The translations under genes were made by a program, and so were the position numbers. Shown piece by piece: positions 40,405 to 48,709 of a stretch of DNA of 64,000 bases (position 1 is the stretch's first letter; every line of letters begins with the position of its first letter). The stretch comes from Roseburia_C amylophila (GTDB lineage Bacteria > Bacillota > Clostridia > Lachnospirales > Lachnospiraceae): contig NZ_JAOQKI010000010.1 in NCBI RefSeq assembly GCF_025567465.1, positions 41,462-105,461 on the forward strand, given 5' to 3'. A model generated the notes under the pieces. That model saw only the letters and a list, made by a program, of their open reading frames with translations, was not told where the DNA came from and did not search any database.

Positions 40405-41880
40405 ATGGAAAGAGCAAGGGAAAAAGGGAGTATTACATTGTTTTTAAGCCTTGCATTGACGATGATTTTAAGTCTGGTATTTACTCTGCTGGAATCTGCA
40501 CGCCTCTATGGATTAGAGGCGCAGAGCAAAATGGAAACGGAGCTTTTGCTGGAATCCAAAATGGCAGAGTATGATACCGCACTTCTTGAGCAGTATCATC
40601 TCTATTTTCTGGAGGCAGGCAGGAAAGGAGAGCCGGAACTTAGCAGTCTGGAACAGTCATTGCAGGAACTTGGAGAAGAGAACCTTAGGGCGAAGCCGGG
40701 ATTCTTAAAAATGTCATATACCAATCTTTATGAGATGCAGTTAGAAAACTGCTATATTACGAATTATACGATGGCAACCGATGATGCGGGAGCTGAATTT
40801 CGAAGGCAGGCAGCAGATTATGTAAAGCGTACCATGGGAATTGCGGCCATTGAAAAATTATATGAAAAGGCAACAGAAGCAAAGGAACTGACGGAAGACA
40901 ATAAAGACATCGAGAAGAAGTTCGAAGCTGCTATTCAGGAGACCGATACACAGAGTGGGCTGGAAAGAAACACAAAACGGAATGCCGCAAATCAGAAGAA
41001 TGAGAATCCACTGGATTATGTAAAAGAACTTAAGAATAAAAGTATCCTGTCACTGGTGGTAGAAGATGTATCAGCGGTATCGACACAGACCATTGATTTA
41101 TCCGATGATATTGCAAAGAGAACCTGTTTTACAGGAAATGGGCAGGTACAGCAGGAGGATATGACAACGGGACTTTTCTTCCGGGAATATTTATTGAAGC
41201 AGTTTAGTGATTACCGAAATCAGAGTGAGTCGGAAGTGTTGCAATATGAGATGGAATATCTCATTGCAGGGAAAGATTCTGATGTGGCAAACCTTGCTGG
41301 CGTTGCAGAACGCATGCTGGCGATTCGTGAGGTGGCAAACTATATTTATTTGAAAGGGGATGCCGAGAAAACGGCACTGGCGAATACCATAGCACTTGTA
41401 ACTGCGGGCTGGACAGCTAATCCGGCGGTAGTCAAGGTGGTAGAAGAAGGAATTCTTGTGGCATGGGCATTTTCAGAAAGCATAAAAGATGTAAAAACGC
41501 TTTTAAAGGGTGGCGAGGTTCCTTTTTTAAAAGGAAATGCCGAGTGGACATTAGACGTTGGAGCATTGTCGGAATCCTTTGCAAAAGAAGAGGAAAGTAA
41601 GACCAGTGAAAGTGGTTTAAGTTATGGGGATTATTTAAGAATTTTATTATATCTTACCGGACAGGAGAAACTTACCTATCGGGCAATGAATCTGATGGAG
41701 CAGAATATCAGGCGGCTGCCGGACCGGGAGAATTTTCGGATGGACTGCATGATTGGTAGTATGGAAATACAGTGCAGTTATCTGTCAAAACCATTGTTCT
41801 TCGGGTGGTTTGGAAGTGGCGAAAGCTTCAAAGGAGATTATCGTTTTCAGGAAAAAAATTCATTTTCCTATGTTTATTAA
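40405..41880 (+). CDS. DUF5702-type Tad-locus pseudopilin-like protein
   Basis: A 491-residue protein starting with a basic leader and one hydrophobic helix (KGSITLFLSLALTMILSLVF, residues 7-26), followed by a long extracellular helical region (VFTLLESARLYGLEAQSK and on). This matches the DUF5702-type proteins found in Firmicute Tad loci, which resemble TadG-like minor pilins. The role is probably in pilus initiation or cell-wall contact, inferred from position. It starts 5 bp after the pilin stop, with no strong ribosome site of its own, so translational coupling is likely. There are few cysteines and no enzyme motif. Confidence 0.8.
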   Translation: MERAREKGSITLFLSLALTMILSLVFTLLESARLYGLEAQSKMETELLLESKMAEYDTALLEQYHLYFLEAGRKGEPELSSLEQSLQELGEENLRAKPGFLKMSYTNLYEMQLENCYITNYTMATDDAGAEFRRQAADYVKRTMGIAAIEKLYEKATEAKELTEDNKDIEKKFEAAIQETDTQSGLERNTKRNAANQKNENPLDYVKELKNKSILSLVVEDVSAVSTQTIDLSDDIAKRTCFTGNGQVQQEDMTTGLFFREYLLKQFSDYRNQSESEVLQYEMEYLIAGKDSDVANLAGVAERMLAIREVANYIYLKGDAEKTALANTIALVTAGWTANPAVVKVVEEGILVAWAFSESIKDVKTLLKGGEVPFLKGNAEWTLDVGALSESFAKEEESKTSESGLSYGDYLRILLYLTGQEKLTYRAMNLMEQNIRRLPDRENFRMDCMIGSMEIQCSYLSKPLFFGWFGSGESFKGDYRFQEKNSFSYVY

Positions 41881-41906
41881 CAAAAGAAGAAAGGGGGTGC
41901 ATAAAG

Positions 41907-42785
41907 GTGTCTCTTCTCAGAATTCAAATAAAAAATCAATATAAAAAAACTCTCTCTAACCCAGATAATACAAATCTATTGTATAGCAATTCTACAAACA
42001 GAAAAGAGACACCTTTATGTGCCTCCACAACGGCGTCTATGACAATAGAAGCAGCTATCGCATTGCCACTGTTTGTAATCTGTATACTATCGGTAATCTT
42101 TCTTTTCCGGGTATTGGAATTACAGCAGGATGTGGAATATGCCTTGCAATATGCCGCCAGAAAAAGTGCCATTCATGCACATATGACACATGAAAGCGGG
42201 CTGGAATCTGTTGTGCCAATTGCAGAAGCAAAAATCCTGTTTCAAAGAAAATTAGAAGAACTGAAAGCACCGGTAATTTATGTGGAAGGGGAAGAAAAGG
42301 GGTTCTCTTTTTGGCGTTCTGAATTAATGGGAAATGATATTGATTTATGTGTATCTTATCGGATTGAAAATCCATTGCAGTTATTGGGACTATTTTCTTA
42401 TGACATGGATCAGCGGGCAAAAGTGCATAAATGGATTGGTTATACAGGCAGTGGAAATGAAGATGGAACTTATGTCTATATTACAGAGACAGGGAAATCC
42501 TATCACTGGTTTTCGGACTGTACCTATTTGGATTTGAGCATTCTGGCAGTGCCGGAAGAGACGGTATCCGGATTACGGAATGATTCCGGGGCAAAATATA
42601 AAGATTGCGAAAAATGCCGCATAGGAAAGAAAGATACCAAAACAGTATTTGTAACAGAATATGGAGAGGCAGTGCACAATAGTCTTTCCTGTAGTGGGTT
42701 AAAGCGTACCGTATACCGTATTTTGCTGGAAGAAGCGGGAAATCATTCATCCTGTGGAAAATGTGAAAAGAGAAAAGCTTCCTGA
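41907..42785 (+). CDS. TadE-like pseudopilin
   Basis: A 292-residue protein. After ~45 residues of cytoplasmic leader comes STTASMTIEAAIALPLFVIC, the Glu-containing hydrophobic start that defines TadE-like minor pilins, then a soluble domain. The C-terminal ~110 residues contain several Cys, including DCEKC and SSCGKCEK, spaced like small metal- or disulphide-bonded knots. I chose GTG 41907 because AAGGGGG lies about 10 bp upstream; the frame is open further upstream but overlaps the previous gene and encodes no leader-like sequence. The long leader is unusual. Confidence 0.78.
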   Translation: MSLLRIQIKNQYKKTLSNPDNTNLLYSNSTNRKETPLCASTTASMTIEAAIALPLFVICILSVIFLFRVLELQQDVEYALQYAARKSAIHAHMTHESGLESVVPIAEAKILFQRKLEELKAPVIYVEGEEKGFSFWRSELMGNDIDLCVSYRIENPLQLLGLFSYDMDQRAKVHKWIGYTGSGNEDGTYVYITETGKSYHWFSDCTYLDLSILAVPEETVSGLRNDSGAKYKDCEKCRIGKKDTKTVFVTEYGEAVHNSLSCSGLKRTVYRILLEEAGNHSSCGKCEKRKAS

Positions 42786-42878
42786 GGGAATAAATGTATC
42801 AGATAAGGAAACGGCAGATAGCAGGTTATAAGCAGTAAGTAGTAGATAGAAAATAACGAATAACAAGGAGATAAGGGG

Positions 42879-43295
42879 ATGGTGACGATATGTTCTGTAC
42901 TTGGAATGTTGGGGATATGTTCCATCGAAGATATCCGAAAAAAAGAAATACAAAGCATAAGAGTATTGTGTTTTGGCATTGGTGGAATTTTACTGCATCT
43001 CTGGCAGAGAAACCAGTCATTATACAGCATGTTAGGAGGGATTGCCGTCGGGGCAGCAGTTATTATTCTGTCACTGGTGTCTGGTGGAATTATTGGAATT
43101 GGCGATGGACTGGTACTTTGTGTAGCGGGAATTTACATTGGAGGAATCAATACCATGCGTCTGCTTCTGACGGGACTTTTCCTGTCCTCTCTGTATGCAC
43201 TGGTATTGCTGTTCATGCACAGAAAAAGACGAAAAGACACCATTCCTTTTATTCCGTTTCTGCTGGCAGCATATCTCATTCTGTTGATTTTATAA
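42879..43295 (+). CDS. A24 prepilin peptidase of the Tad locus (second copy)
   Basis: A 138-residue membrane protease. The first Asp is in SIEDIRKKEIQ and the second in the GIGDG motif near residue 73. It has about four membrane helices, so it is a minimal A24 enzyme without the cysteine-rich methylase domain. It differs strongly from the first copy at 35299 in length and sequence, so the two are not a recent duplication. The ribosome site AAGGAG precedes ATG 42879. The next pilin-like frame begins at its stop in another phase. Confidence 0.8.
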   Translation: MVTICSVLGMLGICSIEDIRKKEIQSIRVLCFGIGGILLHLWQRNQSLYSMLGGIAVGAAVIILSLVSGGIIGIGDGLVLCVAGIYIGGINTMRLLLTGLFLSSLYALVLLFMHRKRRKDTIPFIPFLLAAYLILLIL

Positions 43296-43297
43296 GA

Positions 43298-43495
43298 CAG
43301 TGGAAAAAGAAATGTTATCTGCCGGCTTCTTATACCATAGAGGCGGCAGTTATAGTGCCAATGATATTGGCAATATTCTGTACCCTGATTGTAGTCAGTT
43401 ACGAACTGCATGACAGGGTAAAGCTGGCAGCAGAAGAAAGCAGCAAGAACAAGATAGAATGTATGGAGGAAATTTATATTGGAGATATGTTATAA
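43298..43495 (+). CDS. Small TadE-like frame without a normal start codon
   Basis: The frame encodes about 65 residues: a short basic start (WKKKCYLPA), the TadE-like hydrophobic helix SYTIEAAVIVPMILAIF and a charged tail ending at TAA 43493-43495. The similarity of SYTIEAAVIVPM to the upstream TadE (SMTIEAAIALPL) is plain. No ATG, GTG or TTG lies in frame near its beginning; the frame runs on upstream into the prepilin peptidase gene in phase -1. It may start at a rare codon, be reached by -1 slippage at ATTTTATAA (43287-43295), or have lost its start. Coordinates give the conserved part only. Confidence 0.6.
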   Translation, partial: QWKKKCYLPASYTIEAAVIVPMILAIFCTLIVVSYELHDRVKLAAEESSKNKIECMEEIYIGDML

Positions 43496-44711
43496 GAGAA
43501 ATCTGAATCAGAGTTATATGTTTATTACATCAGATCCCGCGTATTCCGGATATCAGATTCATATGTGTCGGCAGAATCATATTCATAATTTATTGCAGTT
43601 TGAACCGGTAGTTTCAGAAGGGGAGACACAGTTTCGATATGAAATTACCGGAAAACGTTCTTTGGACCATGTTTTGGAGAGTAGTGATTTTGCCATAGAT
43701 ATGTTTGCAAAAATGTTAGAAACTTTACTGGGAATCTGTCAGGAAATCCGGCCATATCTTTTGGAGGAAGAGGGGATTCTATTAGAACCGGAGAGTATTT
43801 ATCTTGAGAATGGAACCAAGAAGTTCTACTTCACCTATTGCCCCGGCAGACAGGAACCTGTTACAGAAGGATTCCGAAAGCTGATGGAGTATCTTCTGGC
43901 AAAGATTAATCATGAAGATGAACAGATGGTTCTTGCATCTTATGAGGCATATCAGAAATCAACAGAAGAAGGATTTTCTTTGGGTGAAATCCTAAGGATA
44001 TTATATCAGTACCGGCAGCAGGATGTAGAGGATTATGTACCGGCCCGACAGAAATCTGTTTCGTCTAAAAAGGTAGAGGCATTGCAGAAGGGCATTATGC
44101 CATGGGAGCAGGAAAAGAAAGATGCAGCTGTGGAAGAAAAGCCAATTACAAAGAAAAAGAAGGGGTATTGGAAAAAATATGAGATAGATACAATTGAAAA
44201 GGATGATGAATATTATAAGAAGGATACTCAAAGCCGTGGCTGGAATATGGCAATGGAAGAAAAATTGCAGGAATGCATTGCTGCAATCAGCCGGATTCCG
44301 GCATTCTTAACAGGGAAGATAAATCATGAGAAGGAGGAAGAACCAATCGTGTGTACACCTATGGATTACAAAGAAATGCAGGAGGAAAATCCTACCGTTT
44401 ATCTTGGAACGGAGCGGGCTCCGGAAGGAGTTCTGCGTTATGATGGAAAAGAGGATATTTCGAATATCCGGATGGAGTATTTCCCTTTTATCATAGGTAG
44501 CAGTGAGCAGGCAGATGGAAATGTATGTATACAGGGAGTCAGCCGCATGCATGCCCGCATTACCAGAGAGAAAGAGGATTATTATGTGGAAGATTTAAAT
44601 TCCATGAACGGAACATGGCTCAATGGGAAAATGCTGGCATATCGGGAGAAGGAGCAGTTATGCATGAATGATGTGATTCAGCTGGGACGTGAGCGGTTTA
44701 CATTTCTTTAA
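43479..44711 (+). CDS. Tad-locus protein with C-terminal FHA domain (DUF6382-type)
   Basis: A 410-residue cytoplasmic protein. Residues 1 to about 170 match the DUF6382-type domain found ahead of FHA domains in Firmicutes. Residues about 190-275 are a charged linker. Residues about 325-410 form an FHA phosphothreonine-binding domain, with FIIGSSEQADGNV, SRMHARI and LNSMNGTWLNG. FHA domains in secretion loci often link assembly to Ser/Thr kinase signalling. The start is TTG 43479, supported by GGAGGA nine bases upstream, and overlaps the previous frame by 17 bp. Confidence 0.85.
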   Translation: MEICYKRNLNQSYMFITSDPAYSGYQIHMCRQNHIHNLLQFEPVVSEGETQFRYEITGKRSLDHVLESSDFAIDMFAKMLETLLGICQEIRPYLLEEEGILLEPESIYLENGTKKFYFTYCPGRQEPVTEGFRKLMEYLLAKINHEDEQMVLASYEAYQKSTEEGFSLGEILRILYQYRQQDVEDYVPARQKSVSSKKVEALQKGIMPWEQEKKDAAVEEKPITKKKKGYWKKYEIDTIEKDDEYYKKDTQSRGWNMAMEEKLQECIAAISRIPAFLTGKINHEKEEEPIVCTPMDYKEMQEENPTVYLGTERAPEGVLRYDGKEDISNIRMEYFPFIIGSSEQADGNVCIQGVSRMHARITREKEDYYVEDLNSMNGTWLNGKMLAYREKEQLCMNDVIQLGRERFTFL

Positions 44712-44733
44712 GAAAAAGGTTATATTTCCTTCG

Positions 44734-44762
44734 TTGACAGTGCCTTTTGAAAGTGTTATTGT
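44734..44762 (+). promoter_or_regulatory. Promoter upstream of the rhomboid gene
   Basis: TTGACA (44734-44739), 17 bp, TATTGT (44757-44762) with a TG extended -10. Transcription would begin near 44769, so the rhomboid gene can be expressed separately from the Tad operon. Confidence 0.55.
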
Positions 44763-44798
44763 CAGATTCATAAAAGACTGGAAGAAGGATAAGTTATA

Positions 44799-45899
44799 TT
44801 GATTCAGAAAATAGATGCATGTTTAAAAGAGCGGGGATATTCCTTTATCAAAGTGTCGCCGGAAGAGGTTGGGGTATACTATAGATTTACAGAAGGAAGG
44901 GCACAGGTGGTTGCTGGAATCTTTATGCATCCGGGATTTGTACTGGAAACAGAAAAATTGCAGGCAATTCAGAAAAAACTGCAGGAGCTGTTTCTTCATC
45001 CGGAAGGAAGGATTCCGGGCTGTGAACAGAATATGGCAATCTATCAGGTGGAGTTACTAACGTTACTGGTTGCAGATGATATAGGACAGGCACGTATGCT
45101 CGGTGGCAGCTGTCGGAATGTCTGGCTTATTAATGAGCAGACAGGGCAGCTTATGATTTTTGAAAACCAGCCGGGAGATTTCTATGGATTAAGAGATACA
45201 TTACAGGAACAGATATCCGGTGGTGGGAGGCAAAGAGGTTATGCTTCACAGGGGTATGCACAGATGGACAATTACCGTAGAACAGAAGAGAAGCGAGGTC
45301 TTACTTTGTGGCAGAGGATAAAACAGTATCCGTCCTGGTGTAACGCCGGCATTGTTTTGATAAATATCATAGTATTTCTGTCATTGAGCGCACTTGGCGA
45401 TACGGAATCTGCAGCTTTTATGGAACAACATGGAGCAGTATTTCTGCCGGATGTATTTGGACAGGGAGAATGGTGGAGACTGTTTACGGCCATATTTTTA
45501 CATTTTGGACTGGCACATCTTGCAAATAATATGATTGTATTATTCTGGACTGGAGACAGACTGGAACGTCTGATAGGAAAGTGGCGCTATCTTATCATTT
45601 ATTTTGGCGCAGGATTGTGCGGTAATCTGCTTTCACTTCTGGTAACACAGGGCAAAGGAACCCTGACGGTGTCAGCAGGTGCCTCAGGTGCCATTTTTGG
45701 TGTATTTGGAGCTTTACTCTGGGTAATAATTGCCAACAGAGGAAGGGTAGAAGAACTGAATATCAGAGGAATTGTAATTATGATTGCATTGAGCCTATAT
45801 TATGGATTTACCAGTACCGGAGTGGACAACTGGTGTCATGTAGGCGGACTGATTAGCGGATTTTTCCTGTCACTGCTTCTATATCGCAGAAAGGATTGA
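44799..45899 (+). CDS. Rhomboid intramembrane serine protease with an N-terminal soluble domain
   Basis: A 366-residue membrane protease. Residues 1 to about 150 form a soluble alpha/beta domain I do not recognise, then a short linker. Six to seven membrane helices follow (about 180-362). The catalytic Ser296 lies in GASGAIFG and His347 in NWCHVGG; the HFGLAHLANN segment is the conserved second-helix motif. It would cut single-pass membrane proteins, possibly those of the adjacent Tad locus. The start is TTG 44799 after AAGGA at nine bases. Confidence 0.9.
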   Translation: MIQKIDACLKERGYSFIKVSPEEVGVYYRFTEGRAQVVAGIFMHPGFVLETEKLQAIQKKLQELFLHPEGRIPGCEQNMAIYQVELLTLLVADDIGQARMLGGSCRNVWLINEQTGQLMIFENQPGDFYGLRDTLQEQISGGGRQRGYASQGYAQMDNYRRTEEKRGLTLWQRIKQYPSWCNAGIVLINIIVFLSLSALGDTESAAFMEQHGAVFLPDVFGQGEWWRLFTAIFLHFGLAHLANNMIVLFWTGDRLERLIGKWRYLIIYFGAGLCGNLLSLLVTQGKGTLTVSAGASGAIFGVFGALLWVIIANRGRVEELNIRGIVIMIALSLYYGFTSTGVDNWCHVGGLISGFFLSLLLYRRKD

Positions 45900-45978
45900 T
45901 TTTATTCCGGAAAATTTATATACTGTTGATATATGATTGAATGAAGTAAGATGAAAAACTTAAGATACGGAGGCAGAA

Positions 45979-46971
45979 ATGAAAGTAAATATATATTACG
46001 GTGGTAGAGGACTTCTGGATGATCCTACTTTATATGTAATCGGGAAAATGGAAGAAGTTTTAAAAGAGCTTCGTGTCAGTGTGGAACGATATAATATATA
46101 CGAGCACAAGAATAGCATCTCTACGTTGCCGCAGACCTTAAAGGATGCAGATGGAATCATTCTGGCAACGACAGTAGAGTGGCTTGGAATCGGTGGTTAT
46201 ATGCAGCAGTTTTTGGATTCCTGCTGGCTTTACGGAGACAAGGAAAAGATTAAGACAACCTATATGCAGCCAATCGTTATGTCAACCACGTATGGAGAAC
46301 GTGAAGGGGAACTGACATTGTCCAATGCATGGGAAATTTTAGGAGGTCTGCCGTGCAGTGGAATGTGTGGCTATGTAGATGATCTGGTAAGTTTTGAAAT
46401 GAATCATGACTATTCCCTGATTATTGAGAAAAAAGCAGAAAATCTTTATCGTACAATTTCTCAGAAACAGAAGAGTCTGCCGACTTCTAATCAGGCGGTA
46501 ACCAGAACCATCCTGCGGACACAGCAGATGGATTTAACACCACAGGAGAGTGAGCAGTTATCACAGTACGTGGCAGATGATTCTTACGTAAAGAAACAGA
46601 AAGAAGATATTGAAGAATTAGCGTCCATGTTTAAGGATAAGTTAAGTGTACAGCAGAATGACACGCAGACAGAATATATTACAGAATTAGAAAGCCATTT
46701 TGTGCCACAGGGGGATTTCACGGCGAACTATCTCTTTATGATTGAAGAGAAAAAGAAACCATTGGTAGTCGAAGTAGCAGGAGAAGAGTTAAACTGCTAT
46801 TATGGACAACAGGAAAATGTAGATGTATATGCGAAACTTACGGGAGAAGTCATGAATAATATTTTAGCTGGCAGAATGACATTCCAGAGAGCATTTATGA
46901 CCGGTGAGATGACTGCAAAAGGAAACTTTAAGACACTGCGTACCTTAGATCAGATTTTCATTTTTGAATAG
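45979..46971 (+). CDS. Flavodoxin-fold protein with SCP2-like C-terminal domain
   Basis: A 330-residue protein. Residues 1 to about 170 resemble the NAD(P)H-dependent oxidoreductase/flavodoxin fold (IYYGGRGLLDDPTLYVIGKMEEVLKEL, then DGIILATTVEWLGIGGYMQQFLDS). Residues about 235-330 resemble a sterol-carrier SCP2 domain (LEVAGEELNCYYG-like core and the LAGRMTFQRAFMTGEMTAKGNF segment). The fusion suggests a small redox protein acting on a lipid-like or hydrophobic ligand; this is an inference. ACGGAGG precedes ATG, and the HIT gene follows 15 bp after the stop. Confidence 0.8.
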   Translation: MKVNIYYGGRGLLDDPTLYVIGKMEEVLKELRVSVERYNIYEHKNSISTLPQTLKDADGIILATTVEWLGIGGYMQQFLDSCWLYGDKEKIKTTYMQPIVMSTTYGEREGELTLSNAWEILGGLPCSGMCGYVDDLVSFEMNHDYSLIIEKKAENLYRTISQKQKSLPTSNQAVTRTILRTQQMDLTPQESEQLSQYVADDSYVKKQKEDIEELASMFKDKLSVQQNDTQTEYITELESHFVPQGDFTANYLFMIEEKKKPLVVEVAGEELNCYYGQQENVDVYAKLTGEVMNNILAGRMTFQRAFMTGEMTAKGNFKTLRTLDQIFIFE

Positions 46972-46986
46972 AAAGAAGGAGTAACC

Positions 46987-47406
46987 ATGAAAGACGATAA
47001 TTGTATTTTTTGTAAACTGGCAGCAGGCGATATTCCGACAAATACCGTATATGAGGATGATACATTCCGTGTCATTATGGATGCCAATCCTGCAACAAAG
47101 GGACATTCCTTAATTATTCCCAAAGACCACTTTGCAAATCTTTATGAAATGGATGAGGAAGTAGCAGCAAAAGCAATGAAGCTTGCTAAGAAAATGGCAG
47201 TTCATATGAAAGAAAAATTAAACTGTGATGGATTTAATTTACTTCAGAACAATGAAGAGACTGCAGGACAGACAGTATTTCATTTCCATATGCATCTGAT
47301 TCCAAGATACAAGGAAGACAAGAATGATGATATTTTAAAATATACTCCATTAGAGCTTTCTGATGATGAAATGAAAGAAATTCTGGATATGATAAAAGTA
47401 AAATAA
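46987..47406 (+). CDS. HIT family nucleotide hydrolase/transferase
   Basis: A 139-residue HIT protein. The histidine triad motif HFHMHLIPR has His99, His101 and His103. The start CIFCKLAAGDIPT carries the CxxC zinc-type motif of the HinT branch. These enzymes hydrolyse AMP-conjugates such as adenosine phosphoramidates. GAAAGAAGGAG precedes ATG 46987. It is probably co-transcribed with the flavodoxin/SCP2 gene and ends at the terminator 47431. Confidence 0.95.
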   Translation: MKDDNCIFCKLAAGDIPTNTVYEDDTFRVIMDANPATKGHSLIIPKDHFANLYEMDEEVAAKAMKLAKKMAVHMKEKLNCDGFNLLQNNEETAGQTVFHFHMHLIPRYKEDKNDDILKYTPLELSDDEMKEILDMIKVK

Positions 47407-47430
47407 AAAGAAAAAATAAAAATAAAAATA

Positions 47431-47474
47431 AAGGTGTAAAGTCTTATATAGAATCAGGACTTTACACCTTTTGC
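47431..47474. terminator. Bidirectional terminator between the HIT and murG genes
   Basis: AAGGTGTAAAGTC (47431-47443) pairs perfectly with GACTTTACACCTT (47458-47470). A T-run follows on the plus strand and an A-rich run precedes it, so it can serve both convergent genes. Confidence 0.9.
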
Positions 47475-47476
47475 AC

Positions 47477-48559
47477 TTATGCTTTCTTCTTCTTTTTCTC
47501 ACTGGCTTCTTCAATGAGCTTAAGAATGGTATGAATAGAATCTAACTGCTGGCTGGACTTCATATTAGAAATATAAGTCTCCTTTTCTGTCATGACTTTC
47601 TTAATGGCAGCATCTAAGGTTTCTTTGGTCAGATTCTCTTCTTCAATTACATAGCTATACCCTTGTTTTTCAAAAGAGCGGGCATTTAAAATCTGGTCAC
47701 CACGGCTTGCAGCAGCAGACAGTGGAATCAGAATATTTGGCTTGTGAAGAGCAAGCAATTCACAGATTGCATTTGCACCGGCACGGGAAATGACAAGAGA
47801 GCTTAAAGCAAACATATCCCGAAGTTCTTTCCCGGCATATTCAAACTGGACATAGCCGGAACGGTTGTTATATAATTTATCTATATTTCCTTTCCCACAG
47901 AGATGGATAATCTGATAGTTGGCAAGCAGGTCATCTAAGAGACCACGTACCGCATCATTAATAAATTTGGAACCGCTGCTTCCACCGACTACTAAGATAA
48001 CCGGTTTATCCATGGTAAAACCACAAAGTCTGGCAGCCTGTTCTTTGTCGCCGCTTAAAAGTTCCTGGCGGATTGGAGAACCGGTAAGAACTGCCTTATC
48101 CTTTGGAAGATAGTCTACAGTTTCCGGGAAATTACAGCAGACCTTGCAGGCGGCTGGAATTGCAATTTTATTAGCAAGACCAGGTGTCATATCGGATTCA
48201 TGAATAATAGCAGGAATACGGAGGCGTTTCGCTGCGAGAACGACAGGAACGGAAACGAATCCACCTTTCGAAAAGACAACGTCCGGTTTGATTTTTCTTA
48301 AAAGAGATACAGACTGTGCGTAGCCTTTGATCACACGGAATGGATCTGTGAGATTACGGAGATCCTTATAACGACGGAGTTTTCCTGAGGAAATTCCATA
48401 ATAAGGAATGTTCTGTTCTTCAATTAACTGTTTTTCCATGCCGGCATAGGAACCGATATAAGAGATTTCATAACCAGCCTCTTTTAAAGCAGGAAAAAGA
48501 GCAATGTTTGGAGTTACATGACCGGCGGTACCACCGCCTGTTAAAACGATTTTTTTCAT
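47477..48559 (-). CDS. murG: Undecaprenyldiphospho-muramoylpentapeptide GlcNAc-transferase (MurG)
   Basis: A 360-residue GT-B glycosyltransferase that turns lipid I into lipid II at the inner face of the membrane. The N-terminal G-loop GGGTAGHVTPNIA lies at residues 8-20. VVGGSSGSKFIND is the second domain G-loop, and RAGANAICELLALHKPNILIPL is the donor-binding helix. GAAAGGA precedes ATG 48559 on the minus strand. murG is usually in the division/cell-wall cluster; here it stands alone. The lysine-rich C-terminus (KKKKKA) is typical of membrane-associated copies. Confidence 0.95.
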   Translation of the reverse strand: MKKIVLTGGGTAGHVTPNIALFPALKEAGYEISYIGSYAGMEKQLIEEQNIPYYGISSGKLRRYKDLRNLTDPFRVIKGYAQSVSLLRKIKPDVVFSKGGFVSVPVVLAAKRLRIPAIIHESDMTPGLANKIAIPAACKVCCNFPETVDYLPKDKAVLTGSPIRQELLSGDKEQAARLCGFTMDKPVILVVGGSSGSKFINDAVRGLLDDLLANYQIIHLCGKGNIDKLYNNRSGYVQFEYAGKELRDMFALSSLVISRAGANAICELLALHKPNILIPLSAAASRGDQILNARSFEKQGYSYVIEEENLTKETLDAAIKKVMTEKETYISNMKSSQQLDSIHTILKLIEEASEKKKKKA

Positions 48560-48619
48560 GAAAAGAATCCTTTCTTTAATATCAGATTACTTATAATGTA
48601 AAATGATTTGCTGAATAAT

Positions 48620-48647
48620 ATATTATACTCTTGGTAAAAAAAGTCAA
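48620..48647 (-). promoter_or_regulatory. Promoter of murG (minus strand)
   Basis: On the minus strand, TTGACT (48647-48642), 16 bp, TAATAT (48625-48620). Transcription would begin near 48613, about 54 bp before the start codon. Confidence 0.55.
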
Positions 48648-48709
48648 CTCTATTTAAAACCTTATACAATCGTAAAAATACCAGAAAATAAAGCGGGGGG
48701 TATGTGAAA

